The notes under the pieces: model-generated
Database searches by the model: none
Told to the model about the DNA's origin: nothing
Seen by the model: only the letters and a program-made list of their open reading frames with translations
Made by a program: the position numbers and the translations under genes
Origin: Streptomyces tailanensis
Lineage (GTDB): Bacteria; Actinomycetota; Actinomycetes; Streptomycetales; Streptomycetaceae
DNA: 64,000 nucleotides
Direction of reading: 5' to 3'
Assembly (NCBI RefSeq): GCF_008386495.1
Contig: NZ_VTHJ01000016.1
Coordinates: 22,307-86,306 of the forward strand
Part shown: positions 51,298-64,000 of the stretch, in pieces
Numbering within the stretch: the first letter of the stretch is position 1
Layout: every line of letters begins with the position of its first letter

Positions 51298-52475
51298 GCT
51301 CCCTTCGCGGCCTGGAACAGCTCCGCCCGCGGGTCCTCGCGCGCGGTCGCCTCGCGATACGCCTCCAGTGCGTCACGAGCCTTCCCCGACAGGTCCTTCG
51401 GGACACTCACCTCGACCGTGATCAGCAGATCGCCGCGGGTGCCGTCCTTGCGGAAGGCGCCCTTGCCGCGGGCCCGCATCGTACGGCCGTTGGGGGTGCC
51501 CGGGGGCAGTTTCAGGGTGACCGGCGGGCCGCCCAGGGTCGGGACCCTGACCTCGCCGCCGAGCGCCGCCTCGGGATACGTCACCGGCACGGTCACCGTG
51601 AGGTTGTCGTCCTTGCGGCCGAACACCGGGTGCGGGTCGACGTGCACGACCACATACAGGTCGCCCGCCGGGCCGCCCCGCTCACCGGGCGCGCCCTTGC
51701 CGCGCAGCCGGATCCGCTGGCCGTCGGAGACGCCCGCCGGGATCCGGACCTGCATGGTGCGGGACGACTTGGCGCGGCCCGAGCCCTTGCAGATGTCGCA
51801 GGGGTCCTCGGCGATGAGGCCCCGGCCCTTGCAGTCCGGGCACGGGTCGGTGAGGGAGAAGCCGCCGCCGGAGCCCCGCGCGACCTGGCCGGTGCCGACG
51901 CACGTCGGGCACACCCGGGGGGTGCCGTTGGCGTCGCCGGTGCCCGAACAGGCCCTGCAGGGCGACTGCGAGGACATCCGCAGGGGTACGGTCGCGCCCT
52001 CGATGGCCTCGGTGAAGCTCAGCGTGACCTCGGACTCGATGTCCTGGCCGCGCCGGGGCTGCACCCGCGTGGTGCCGGAGCTGCCCCGGTTGAACAGGCC
52101 GCCGAAGACATCGCCGATGCCGCCGCCGAAGCCGCCCGCTCCCTGGCCGCCGCCCTGGGGGCCGCCGCCGAAGAGGTCGCCCAGGTCGAAGTTGAACGAG
52201 CCGCCGCCGGCGCCGGGTCCGGGACGGAAGCCGCCGTTACCGAAGAGGGAGCGGGCCTCGTCGTACTCCTTGCGCTTCTTGGGGTCGCCGAGTATGTCGT
52301 TCGCCTCGGAGATCTCCTTGAAGCGCTCCTCCGCCTTGGCGTTGCCCTTGTTGGCGTCCGGGTGGTACTCGCGGGCGAGCTTGCGGTACGCCTTCTTGAT
52401 TTCGGCCTCGGTGGCGTCCTTGGGGACGCCGAGGACCTTGTAGTAGTCCTTCTCGATGAAGTCCTTGGTACTCAT
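51294..52475 (-). CDS. dnaJ: DnaJ co-chaperone, type I
   Basis: 393 residues from ATG 52475, preceded by AAGGAGGG; a longer frame adds ten unlikely residues. The J domain includes the HPD motif (REYHPDANKG), then a Gly/Phe region (GGGSFNFDLGDLFGGG). Four zinc-finger repeats follow (CRACSGTG, CPTCVGTG, CPDCKGRG, CDICKGSG), then the C-terminal substrate domain. It stimulates DnaK ATPase and delivers clients. It lies in the dnaK-grpE-dnaJ-hspR order typical of Streptomyces. Confidence 0.97.
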   Translation of the reverse strand: MSTKDFIEKDYYKVLGVPKDATEAEIKKAYRKLAREYHPDANKGNAKAEERFKEISEANDILGDPKKRKEYDEARSLFGNGGFRPGPGAGGGSFNFDLGDLFGGGPQGGGQGAGGFGGGIGDVFGGLFNRGSSGTTRVQPRRGQDIESEVTLSFTEAIEGATVPLRMSSQSPCRACSGTGDANGTPRVCPTCVGTGQVARGSGGGFSLTDPCPDCKGRGLIAEDPCDICKGSGRAKSSRTMQVRIPAGVSDGQRIRLRGKGAPGERGGPAGDLYVVVHVDPHPVFGRKDDNLTVTVPVTYPEAALGGEVRVPTLGGPPVTLKLPPGTPNGRTMRARGKGAFRKDGTRGDLLITVEVSVPKDLSGKARDALEAYREATAREDPRAELFQAAKGA

Positions 52476-52538
52476 CCTCGACGTCCCTCCTTCCACCTTT
52501 TCCACTCACCGTGCACGTCACCATGTACGCCGTCGGCG

Positions 52539-55149
<2,611 letters not shown>

Positions 55150-55163
55150 CTCTTATGTTTTGC

Positions 55164-55602
55164 TTATACGCAAGGTGGGTTTGACCTGGGGTTTTGTGCG
55201 AGCCCGGTCACCGTCAGGCCGTAGCGGAGCTTCTCCTTCGCGTGGGCGCCGAGGCGGTCGTAGAAGCGGACGGCGCCCTCGTTCCAGGCGGGGGTCTGTC
55301 ATTGGACCTCGTCCAGGCCGAGGGCGCGGGCCTCGGCCACCACCGCCTCCATGAGCAGCGCGCCGAGGCCCGAGCCCCGGCTGTCGGCCCACAGGAAGAG
55401 GCAGTCCATGTGGAGGTACTCGCGGCCCTGCCAGGTGGAGAGTTCGGGGGCGCAGCTGGCGTAGCCGACGACCTCGCCGTCGGGGAGCTCGGCGACCAGG
55501 CAGCGCAGCCGGGGTTCCGGGGTGTCGAAGAGGAGCGAGGCGCTCGGCGATCCGGGGCAGGTCGGCGGGGCGGGCGGGGCGTACGCGTGGGGCGGGGGTC
55601 AC
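55164..55602 (-). pseudogene. Broken GNAT acetyltransferase
   Basis: GTG 55602 overlaps the previous gene (GTGA). It starts like a GNAT protein (RVRPARPADLPRIAERL), then shifts frame with loss of an internal segment. It continues SLLFDTPEPRLRCLVAELPD, GEVVGYASCAPELSTWQGRE and MDCLFLWADSRGSGLGALLM. An in-frame TGA (DEVQ-stop-QTPAWNEGA) stands where Trp is normal, before a usual ending NEGAVRFYDRLGAHAKEKLRY. Two independent lesions argue for a real pseudogene rather than an error. Confidence 0.78.
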
Positions 55603-56120
55603 CGGAGGGTGCCCTCCAGGGTGTCGTCCTGCCAGGCCCTCAGGCGGTCGGCGATCGTCGCTCCGCCGTCGAGGACGTGGCGGGAGTAGGCGTCGCGCTC
55701 GTGGCTGAGGACGGCGGCCTCCCAGACGCAGGGGGCGAGGCCGGTGCGGCCCGGGCGGAGTTCGTCGAGTCGCCCCACCGGGCCGGTGAAGATCGCCAGA
55801 TCGGCCATGAGCCCCTCGATCCACGTGTGGACGAGGACGTAGTCGCCGTCCCCTCCCGCGTGCACGATCAGTACGGCGAGTCCCAGCGACCCGCGCGTAC
55901 GGCCGAGTGCGAGGTGCGCCTCGGCGATCCTCAGGGCGGCGTCCGCGTCCTGCTCCGTCACGGTTCGGCCCGGCGCCTCCAGGGCGTACGCCTTGACCAC
56001 GTGACCGGCGGCCTCATGGGTGCCCAGGGGGCGTACGGGGCGATCGTGGTGCTCGTCCGACAGGGCGAGCAGCGCCTTCGTGTCCACCGCCGCGGGAAGC
56101 TCGTGATCGTGATCATTCAT
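55599..56120 (-). CDS. Hypothetical protein
   Basis: 173 residues from ATG 56120; ATG 56129 and GTG 56141 are alternatives, and none has a strong ribosome site. It begins MNDHDHELPAAVDTKALLALSDEHH, is predominantly helical and acidic, and has segments GTHEAAGHVVKAYALEAPGR and GDGDYVLVHTWIEGLMADLAIF. It was formerly co-transcribed with the GNAT gene that is now broken. Not recognised. Confidence 0.65.
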   Translation of the reverse strand: MNDHDHELPAAVDTKALLALSDEHHDRPVRPLGTHEAAGHVVKAYALEAPGRTVTEQDADAALRIAEAHLALGRTRGSLGLAVLIVHAGGDGDYVLVHTWIEGLMADLAIFTGPVGRLDELRPGRTGLAPCVWEAAVLSHERDAYSRHVLDGGATIADRLRAWQDDTLEGTLR

Positions 56121-56202
56121 GCGGCCCATGATGGACGCCACACGCTAGCGGCACCACGAGGTTGTCCGATACTCGGTCGCCGGCGCCGGCGGCCGGGCCC
56201 TA

Positions 56203-56250
56203 GTGTCCTCGCCTGTGACTGACCCCGTGTCCTCGCCTGTGACCGACCCC
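56203..56250 (+). repeat. 24-bp tandem duplication at methyltransferase start
   Basis: Two copies (56203-56226 and 56227-56250) of GTGTCCTCGCCTGTGAC(T/C)G followed by ACCCC differ by one base. Each supplies two in-frame GTG codons, so the true start codon is ambiguous and the duplication lengthens the N-terminus by eight residues (SSPVTDPV). Confidence 0.85.
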
Positions 56251-56889
56251 TCCTCCCACCTGCGCGCGACAGCGGACGCCTACGACGCCGTCGCCGTCCG
56301 CTACGCCGGGCTCCCCCGCGACGACCTCGACCGTCTTCCGCTGGACCGCGCGGTACTCGCCGCGTTCGCCGAGGCCGCGAGAGCCACCAGTCCCGGACCC
56401 GTGGCCGAGCTGGGGTGCGGGCCGGGACGGGTGACCGCGCATCTGCGGGATCTGGGGCTGAAGGACGTCTTCGGTGTCGATCTGTCGCCGGTGATGATCG
56501 GTCTCGCCCGCGAGGCGTACCCGGAGCTGCGGTTCGAGGTCGGTTCCATGGACGCCCTCGACCTGGCCGACGGCGAACTGAACGGCATCGTGTGCTGGTA
56601 TTCGGTCATCCACGCCCCACCGCGGGTCCTGCCCTCGTACTTCGCCGAGTTCCGGCGGGTCATCGCGCCCGGCGGCCACCTCCTGCTTGCCTTCTTCGAG
56701 TCGGAGGGCGACCCGGTCGGGCCGTTCGACCACAAGGCGTGTACGGCCTACCGCTGGCCGATCGACGCCCTCGCGGAGCTGGCCGGCGACGCAGGGTTCA
56801 CCGAGGTCGGCCGGATGCTGCGTGAGCCGGACGAGGGAGCGGGGGAGCGCTTCCGCCGGGGGCATCTCCTGATGCGTATGCCCACCTAA
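56203..56889 (+). CDS. Class I SAM-dependent methyltransferase
   Basis: Up to 228 residues. The Rossmann core shows motif I as VAELGCGPGRVTAHL, motif II as VFGVDLSP, and later FEVGSMDALDLADGELNGIVCWYSVIH and FRRVIAPGGHLLLAFFE. The start could be any of GTG 56203, 56215, 56227 or 56239 because of the tandem duplication; translation may be leaderless. The substrate is unknown. It is convergent and 4 bp overlapping with the next gene. Confidence 0.9.
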   Translation: MSSPVTDPVSSPVTDPSSHLRATADAYDAVAVRYAGLPRDDLDRLPLDRAVLAAFAEAARATSPGPVAELGCGPGRVTAHLRDLGLKDVFGVDLSPVMIGLAREAYPELRFEVGSMDALDLADGELNGIVCWYSVIHAPPRVLPSYFAEFRRVIAPGGHLLLAFFESEGDPVGPFDHKACTAYRWPIDALAELAGDAGFTEVGRMLREPDEGAGERFRRGHLLMRMPT

Positions 56890-57953
56890 TACGCCCGGCG
56901 TTTGAGAGCCAGGCCGTCAGGCACACGCCCAGTCGGCATCGTGGACGGCCCACGCGGCCGGGACATCGTCCGGGCCGCGCCCCCGACCCCGTACACCGGC
57001 ACCCTCAGCAGCCCCACCACCACGACCACCGCGGCCCCCACCACCCACCACACCCCACTCGCCTTCATCCACAGCATGTGGACGGCCACCCCGACGGCCA
57101 CCGAGGCGACCGCGCACACCCCCAGTACGACCACCACCCCCACCGGCGTGAGCCCCAACCGCCGCAGCCGGTGGGTGAGATGGTCGGGTCCGCTGCGCCA
57201 CAGCTCGCGCCCGGCCAGCCGCCGTGACACCAGCACCAGCACCGCGTCGGCGGTCACCAGCGCGGTCAGCGCGAAGGGCACCGCGACGCCGACCCCGTGC
57301 TGCGCGGCGTACGCGTACACCCGTACGGCGCCGCCCGCGAGCAGGAACCCCACGAACAGCGCCCCGCACTCCCCGAGAACGATGCGCGCCGGCGGCCAGT
57401 TCTGCATCAGGAACCCGGTGAGCCCGGCGGCCAGCACGCTCAGCAGCGCGGCGAGACCGTCGACGACCTCGGCGGCGGCGCACGCGCTGAGCGCGAAGGC
57501 GGTGACGACGCCGATGACCCCGAGGACGCCGTCGGAGCGGCCGAGCCCCTTGAAGCCGTGCACGACGAACGCGACCCACACCACGCCCAGCACCCCGCCG
57601 AGGACCCCGAGATCCTCGTACGGCATGACGTACGCGGCGGCCGCGACCAACCCCACGGCCCGCACCACGAACGGCAGCCGCCACAGATCCCCGACCAGCC
57701 CGAGCCCGGCCACCGCCGCCCCGGCGACGAGCAGCCGCCCGCCCTCCTCCCCCAGCGGCGCGACCCCGGTCCGCTCCCCCGCCCAGGCCACGGCCCCCAC
57801 GGCACCGACCAGCGCCACACCCCCGAGCAACGGCACCGGCCGCGCCCGCCGCCGCTCGACGAACCCGAACCGCAGCGAGGGCGCCCGTACGACCGCCGCG
57901 AGCACGGCGGTGAGCAGCAGGGCGGAGGCGGAGGCGAGGATCCCGTACAGCAC
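56886..57953 (-). CDS. MraY/WecA-like membrane protein, degenerate
   Basis: 355 residues with about ten membrane helices and the overall layout of phospho-sugar polyprenyl-phosphate transferases (PLLGGVALVG, NWPPARIVLGECGALFVGFLLAG, then a GPDHLTHRLRRLGL end). The usual DD pair reads GD (GLVGDLWRL), the NLxDGLDGL region is reduced to GRSDGVLG, and the catalytic G-D reads G-E (LGECGA). It is thus likely inactive in the classical reaction or serves a different role. It is divergent from the iron-sulfur oxidoreductase gene. Confidence 0.78.
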   Translation of the reverse strand: MLYGILASASALLLTAVLAAVVRAPSLRFGFVERRRARPVPLLGGVALVGAVGAVAWAGERTGVAPLGEEGGRLLVAGAAVAGLGLVGDLWRLPFVVRAVGLVAAAAYVMPYEDLGVLGGVLGVVWVAFVVHGFKGLGRSDGVLGVIGVVTAFALSACAAAEVVDGLAALLSVLAAGLTGFLMQNWPPARIVLGECGALFVGFLLAGGAVRVYAYAAQHGVGVAVPFALTALVTADAVLVLVSRRLAGRELWRSGPDHLTHRLRRLGLTPVGVVVVLGVCAVASVAVGVAVHMLWMKASGVWWVVGAAVVVVVGLLRVPVYGVGGAARTMSRPRGPSTMPTGRVPDGLALKRRAY

Positions 57954-58217
57954 GGATGGAGGATATTCCGTTATGCCATGATTTCAGGTGAATAACACGA
58001 TCGGCTTTACGGAGCCCCTCGCGCGACAACGCACACGATCACGCCGCGATTACTCAGGCAACCCTCAGCGACACAGATCACCGCCCTCCTGGCTACAGTG
58101 CGGCAAAAGAAGTGGGTAGTCTCAGACGGACTGCATAAGTTACCGCTTAGTAATGAGAAGTCGTCGCCTTCGAGGGAGACTCGAAGACGCACCCCTCGCA
58201 GGCCCGAGGAGCCCCCA
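57954..58217. promoter_or_regulatory. Divergent promoter region with TTAC-N6-GTAA dyad
   Basis: TTAC-CGCTTA-GTAA (58140-58153) is an AT-rich dyad within a GC-rich promoter, 65 bp before the iron-sulfur protein start. It resembles TetR-family operators in general shape. TACAGT at about 58094 could be a -10 box. No regulator gene is adjacent. Confidence 0.4.
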
Positions 58218-60539
<2,322 letters not shown>

Positions 60540-60563
60540 ACCGCCGCCGGTCCAGCGACACGC

Positions 60564-60604
60564 CGCCGACGCCCCCTGCCCCATCCGGGCCGGGGGCGTC
60601 GGCG
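60564..60604. terminator. Terminator between convergent genes
   Basis: CGCCGACGCCCCC (60564-60576) and GGGGGCGTCGGCG (60592-60604) are fully complementary, with a 15-nt loop and TTT immediately after. It ends the oxidoreductase gene and probably also the large convergent gene. Confidence 0.8.
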
Positions 60605-60633
60605 TTTCGACTCACTTGAGCGGCCCGGCTCGC

Positions 60634-63600
60634 TCATCCGCCGTCGGGACCGCCGAAGAGGCCGCCATTTTCGCCGTTGCCGTTGCCTCCCCCGCTGCCG
60701 GTGTCGGTGGGTTCGGGGGTTTCTGTCGGCTGTTCAAACAAGTCGCTCTCGCTCGGCGTGGCGGACCGCGCGCCGTCTCGGCCCTCGTTCTCCGTGCCAC
60801 CGACCGAGCCGCTGGAGGCTGTGGACACGGATCGGCTGGGCGGCGGCGTCTTCGATGGTGTGACGGCCACTTCTTGTTCCGGCGATTGCAGGACGAAGCT
60901 CGTCATCGCCCGCTCCTTCAGCACGTGCGCCTCCGCCAGGTAGGTACCGGCGGAGGCGGAGCCGTCCCGATCGCAGCCCTTGGTGTTGGACCCGCGGTCC
61001 CAGTGGAAGTCGACGGTGACCGGCTTGTCGCGGGCAAGCTGTACCCAGCGCTGCCCGTCATGGCCGGACGCGCAGGCGGATGACCTCCACGTCTCCCCGA
61101 AATCCCCGGTTTGCGTCACCACGAGGTGGGCATCGGCGCGGCTGAGGTTGATCCGGCAAGGCACCCGGCCGGCGGCATCGGTGTCCGCGCTCACCGACAG
61201 CTTCAGGTGCGGTTCGCCGTCGGTGTAACTGTTGCGAACCGAGGTCAGCCGTACGCTGATGTCGGCGCCGGTGCAGGCCCTCAGTCCCATGATCGCCGCC
61301 GTATTGACCGGCTGGTTGCCGATGTCGGCCACTTCATCGGCGGCCGGCCTGTCGGGCAGCGCGGTGCTGCGGGACGGTGAGGCCGACGAAGCACTCGGAG
61401 AGGCCCGATGGCCTGCCGGACTCTCGGAGTCCCCGGGAACCAACAACAAGGTCAGCCCCAGGCCGACCCCGGCGCCCACGACCGCCGCCAACAGCGCCCG
61501 CCACGGCGCACCCTTCGGTACGGTCTCCCCGCCCCCGGCGGCACCGTCGGGTCCTTCGCGTCCGTTCCTCAACTCCTCGGCGATCTCTCCCAAGCCGAGG
61601 TCACGCAGCCTGCGCATCATCCGGTCCACCACCCAGGGCCGGTTGTGCTCGGCAACCCAGATGCCCAGATGCCTGATCCGGTGTCGCCGCCCCGCATCAT
61701 GCAGCGCCTGTACGACGCGCGCCACCACGACGTCCGAGTCCTGACGTGAGAACAGCCCCAGGAACACTTCCTCCATGTGCGCCACCGCGCCGGGCGGGGT
61801 TTCCAGCAGGCTCAGAAACTCGCACAACGACGCGGGGGACAGCTCACGCCCTGCTCGCCTCAGCCGTTCCGGGGCCATTCCACGGCGCAGGGGATGGCGT
61901 GCGTTGCCCAGCGAGGACCACTCCTCCCAGACCCGCACCGCGTCAGCGGCCCGCCCTTGTTCCCGCCACGCCTGCGCCTGTCCGACCCGCTCGGCCCGCA
62001 GCTGCCACAGGCGGGTCACGGCGGCTTCCGTGAACGCCGAATCCCGGAGGACTTCCACGAAGTCAAATCGGTTCGCCACACACACCAGTCCCGCCTGGAC
62101 ATCGAACCCCTCGACGGGAGCCAGCGCCGCGCACAGGCGCCCGACATCCGGTCCCGGAAGTTCGGTGAAGAGCTCCCGGACCCGCGCGTCGAGCAGATCC
62201 AGCGCCTCTCGCCCGCCTTGCTCGCCCACATGACGGACCAGTCCGGCCAGTTCCTCGCCGGGTGTCTCGCAGAGCGTCCGGCCGATGGCGAGCAGTAGTT
62301 TCCCGCGCCGCGACGACGGTCTGTCGGCGAAGCAGCGCAGCACACGCACAACGGCGGGGCCGGTCAGCCGCCCCATGACCGGGAACAGGAATTCGACCAG
62401 CTGTGACCACCCGTTGTGGCGCTGGGCCGCGTAGGTCAGCACGTCCTCGAGAGGGGTACCCGCGCCCTCCGTCAGCAGTTCGAGCAGCCGGTCGGCCTCC
62501 GCCAGGCGGCCGTTCGCCCACAGGCTGCTGAGCAGCGGTTCGAGCCGTGCCGCCCGCGCGTGAGCGGCGACTTCGGCGTACAGGACGTCGATGCCCAGGG
62601 CGTCCGCGAGAGGCACCAGTGCGTCCAGCACCTCGGGCTGCGGGCGGTTGCGAGCAGCGGCGACGAGGGCCTCGGCATCGTCCGGGAGTCCGGCGTCCCG
62701 GAGGGTCAGGGCGGCGGTCGCGGAGAAGACGGCGGGCTGCCGCGCCATCCATGCGAGGAGCCGCTCGGGCTCACCGTGCGCGGCGCCCCGGAGGGCGGCG
62801 ACGAGCAGCCCGGCCACGGCGGGCCCACGCTCCGCGGCGGTCTCCAGCAGTTGCCGGCTGTCCAGCGGGCGTCCCACGTCCCGCAGGGCATCGGCGAAGC
62901 GTACGACGTCGGCAGGGTCTCGCCCCTCGCTCGCCCACAGGAACAGATCCAGCAGTCCGCCCGGGTGGTCACGGCGCAGTTGCGCGGCGGCGTCCAGCAC
63001 CTGTTCGAGGGTGGCCCGGCCCACGGCCTCGCGGGCGGCCTGGTCGGCCCAGTCGAGATCAAGAGACCGCAGTGCGAAGGCCAGGCACACCTGGTGGAGT
63101 GGCGCGGGTTCCTCCGTGAGCAGGGCTCCGAGGAGTTCCCGGGTGCCGTCGAAGTGGCCGCCGTCCACCATCTCCCGCAGGAGCAGGGCGAGCTCCTGCC
63201 GGGACTTCGCGGCGGCGAGGGCGCGCGGCAGGCGCCGGTACAGGCGGAAGGCGAGGCCTCTCACTCCGGCGGTTCGCAACAGATCCGCGACGGTGAGCGT
63301 GTCCTCCGCCGAGCGCTCCGTCCACATCGCGTCGAGCACCTGGTGCAGGAGCTCGCTCCTGACCTTCCCGTGCAGGGACTCCGTCAGCCGCGCCGCGTCC
63401 GACGGCTGCCGCCGGATCAGTACGAGTGAGATCAGCCGGACCGCGGCGGCCGTCTGCTGCTCCCGTACGAGCAACAGGGCGCCGGCCGCCACCTCGGCCG
63501 GGTCCCGTTGCGCCAGGCGGGACAGCACCTCGTCGGCCAGGATGTCGGCTTCCAGCTGGATCAGCACGAGCAGGCACCCGACGGCGTCGGATGTCTGCCG

Positions 63601-64000
63601 CGCGGCGAGGCTCGCGCAGACGTGCCCGGCTTCCGTACGCCGGTCCGCTCGCTCCAGGTGCAGCAGGAGGGCCGCGACCTCCTGGACGGGCCAGCGGGAC
63701 GCGGCGGCCATGAGGAGCTGGTCGGCCTCCCCGGTCGCCCCGCGGCGGCGCATGTCCTCGGAGTGGTCGGCCAGTTCGGCGGGAGTGCCGCGCAAGGCTT
63801 CGGCGAGGGCGGGCGGCGGTTCCGTGCGCTCCCGCGCGGCGGGGAGCGGCGGTACCCGTTGTCCCTGGCGGTTGCGTACGAGCGTGATGGAGCGACCGCC
63901 GTTGCGGCTCCGCTGCTGCGGAATGGGACGGCCCTTCGCGCGCAACTCGCACAGCACGGACTGGTAGATGGTCTCCATGTCCAGGAATTGCGGGCCGTCG
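60634..64000 (-). CDS. Large helical-repeat membrane protein (5' end probably off-window)
   Basis: At least 1114 residues if ATG 63978 is the start, but the frame stays open to the window edge and the added residues (DGPQFLD) look coding, so the true start is probably outside. About 830 residues are Ala/Leu/Arg-rich helical repeats of TPR/HEAT style. One membrane helix follows (LLAAVVGAGVGLGLTLLLV), then a Ser/Pro linker and a ~150-residue external domain with paired cysteines resembling DUF4232-type wall domains. The tail is Gly/Asn-rich. It may be a scaffold linking cytoplasm and wall; the function is unknown. Confidence 0.75.
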   Translation of the reverse strand, partial: DGPQFLDMETIYQSVLCELRAKGRPIPQQRSRNGGRSITLVRNRQGQRVPPLPAARERTEPPPALAEALRGTPAELADHSEDMRRRGATGEADQLLMAAASRWPVQEVAALLLHLERADRRTEAGHVCASLAARQTSDAVGCLLVLIQLEADILADEVLSRLAQRDPAEVAAGALLLVREQQTAAAVRLISLVLIRRQPSDAARLTESLHGKVRSELLHQVLDAMWTERSAEDTLTVADLLRTAGVRGLAFRLYRRLPRALAAAKSRQELALLLREMVDGGHFDGTRELLGALLTEEPAPLHQVCLAFALRSLDLDWADQAAREAVGRATLEQVLDAAAQLRRDHPGGLLDLFLWASEGRDPADVVRFADALRDVGRPLDSRQLLETAAERGPAVAGLLVAALRGAAHGEPERLLAWMARQPAVFSATAALTLRDAGLPDDAEALVAAARNRPQPEVLDALVPLADALGIDVLYAEVAAHARAARLEPLLSSLWANGRLAEADRLLELLTEGAGTPLEDVLTYAAQRHNGWSQLVEFLFPVMGRLTGPAVVRVLRCFADRPSSRRGKLLLAIGRTLCETPGEELAGLVRHVGEQGGREALDLLDARVRELFTELPGPDVGRLCAALAPVEGFDVQAGLVCVANRFDFVEVLRDSAFTEAAVTRLWQLRAERVGQAQAWREQGRAADAVRVWEEWSSLGNARHPLRRGMAPERLRRAGRELSPASLCEFLSLLETPPGAVAHMEEVFLGLFSRQDSDVVVARVVQALHDAGRRHRIRHLGIWVAEHNRPWVVDRMMRRLRDLGLGEIAEELRNGREGPDGAAGGGETVPKGAPWRALLAAVVGAGVGLGLTLLLVPGDSESPAGHRASPSASSASPSRSTALPDRPAADEVADIGNQPVNTAAIMGLRACTGADISVRLTSVRNSYTDGEPHLKLSVSADTDAAGRVPCRINLSRADAHLVVTQTGDFGETWRSSACASGHDGQRWVQLARDKPVTVDFHWDRGSNTKGCDRDGSASAGTYLAEAHVLKERAMTSFVLQSPEQEVAVTPSKTPPPSRSVSTASSGSVGGTENEGRDGARSATPSESDLFEQPTETPEPTDTGSGGGNGNGENGGLFGGPDGG

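Overview
The window is a chromosomal segment of a high-GC actinomycete, almost certainly a Streptomyces. The evidence is very strong third-position GC, repeated XRE/DUF397/HATPase gene sets, a WhiB-domain protein, and a dnaK-grpE-dnaJ-hspR operon with HspR-type inverted repeats (HAIR) upstream. No rRNA, tRNA, CRISPR array, transposase or integrase was recognised.

Layout. (1) 1-8.8 kb is an accessory region. It holds a tiny secreted peptide with two DSHWP motifs, a shortened Rieske-like protein, three paralogous LuxR-HTH regulators and two stand-alone LuxR-HTH proteins. These are followed by a secreted cationic peptide gene, a strong hairpin, a small membrane protein, an ABC exporter pair and a DUF418 membrane protein. 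Five of these genes carry the rare TTA codon, which suggests bldA (developmental) control. I read this as a candidate bacteriocin-like peptide system. (2) 9.0-11.5 kb has an XRE-DUF397 pair facing an anti-sigma-like ATPase, then a RelE-type toxin-antitoxin pair. (3) 11.6-15.0 kb is the ATP-grasp / alpha-E / transglutaminase operon. (4) 15-20 kb has a lipoprotein, a 5 x 30-bp tandem repeat, an orphan sugar-binding lipoprotein, a SUMF1-fold protein and hypotheticals.

(5) 18.6-44.2 kb is a large type IV secretion-like locus arranged as two divergent arms from about 30.6-30.9 kb. The left arm carries a tail-anchored protein, paired proteins of two uncharacterised families (called A and B here), a DUF4913 protein, lipoproteins, a wall hydrolase (transglycosylase-like, M23 and NlpC domains) and a VirD4/TraG coupling ATPase. 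The right arm carries a VirB8/TcpC-like protein, a small pilin-like protein, a VirB3-like protein, a VirB4 ATPase, a VirB6/TrbL-like protein, two more family A proteins, another family B protein, and a WhiB-winged-helix fusion regulator. No relaxase, replication or integration gene was recognised, so its role need not be plasmid-type conjugation. Three related Cys-rich C-terminal modules ending GCVLT occur in and beside this locus, two of them as very short genes.

(6) 44.2-47.1 kb has a Uma2 nuclease-fold protein, a second HATPase/XRE/DUF397 set and a membrane protein. (7) 47.4-50.8 kb has two related PA14-FN3 secreted proteins; the first is the remnant of a frameshifted and internally deleted pectinesterase fusion. 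(8) 50.8-55.1 kb is the heat-shock operon. (9) 55.1-64 kb has a broken GNAT gene, a hypothetical, a methyltransferase, a degenerate MraY/WecA-like membrane protein, an EtfD-like membrane iron-sulfur oxidoreductase, and a very large helical-repeat membrane protein that probably runs off the right edge.
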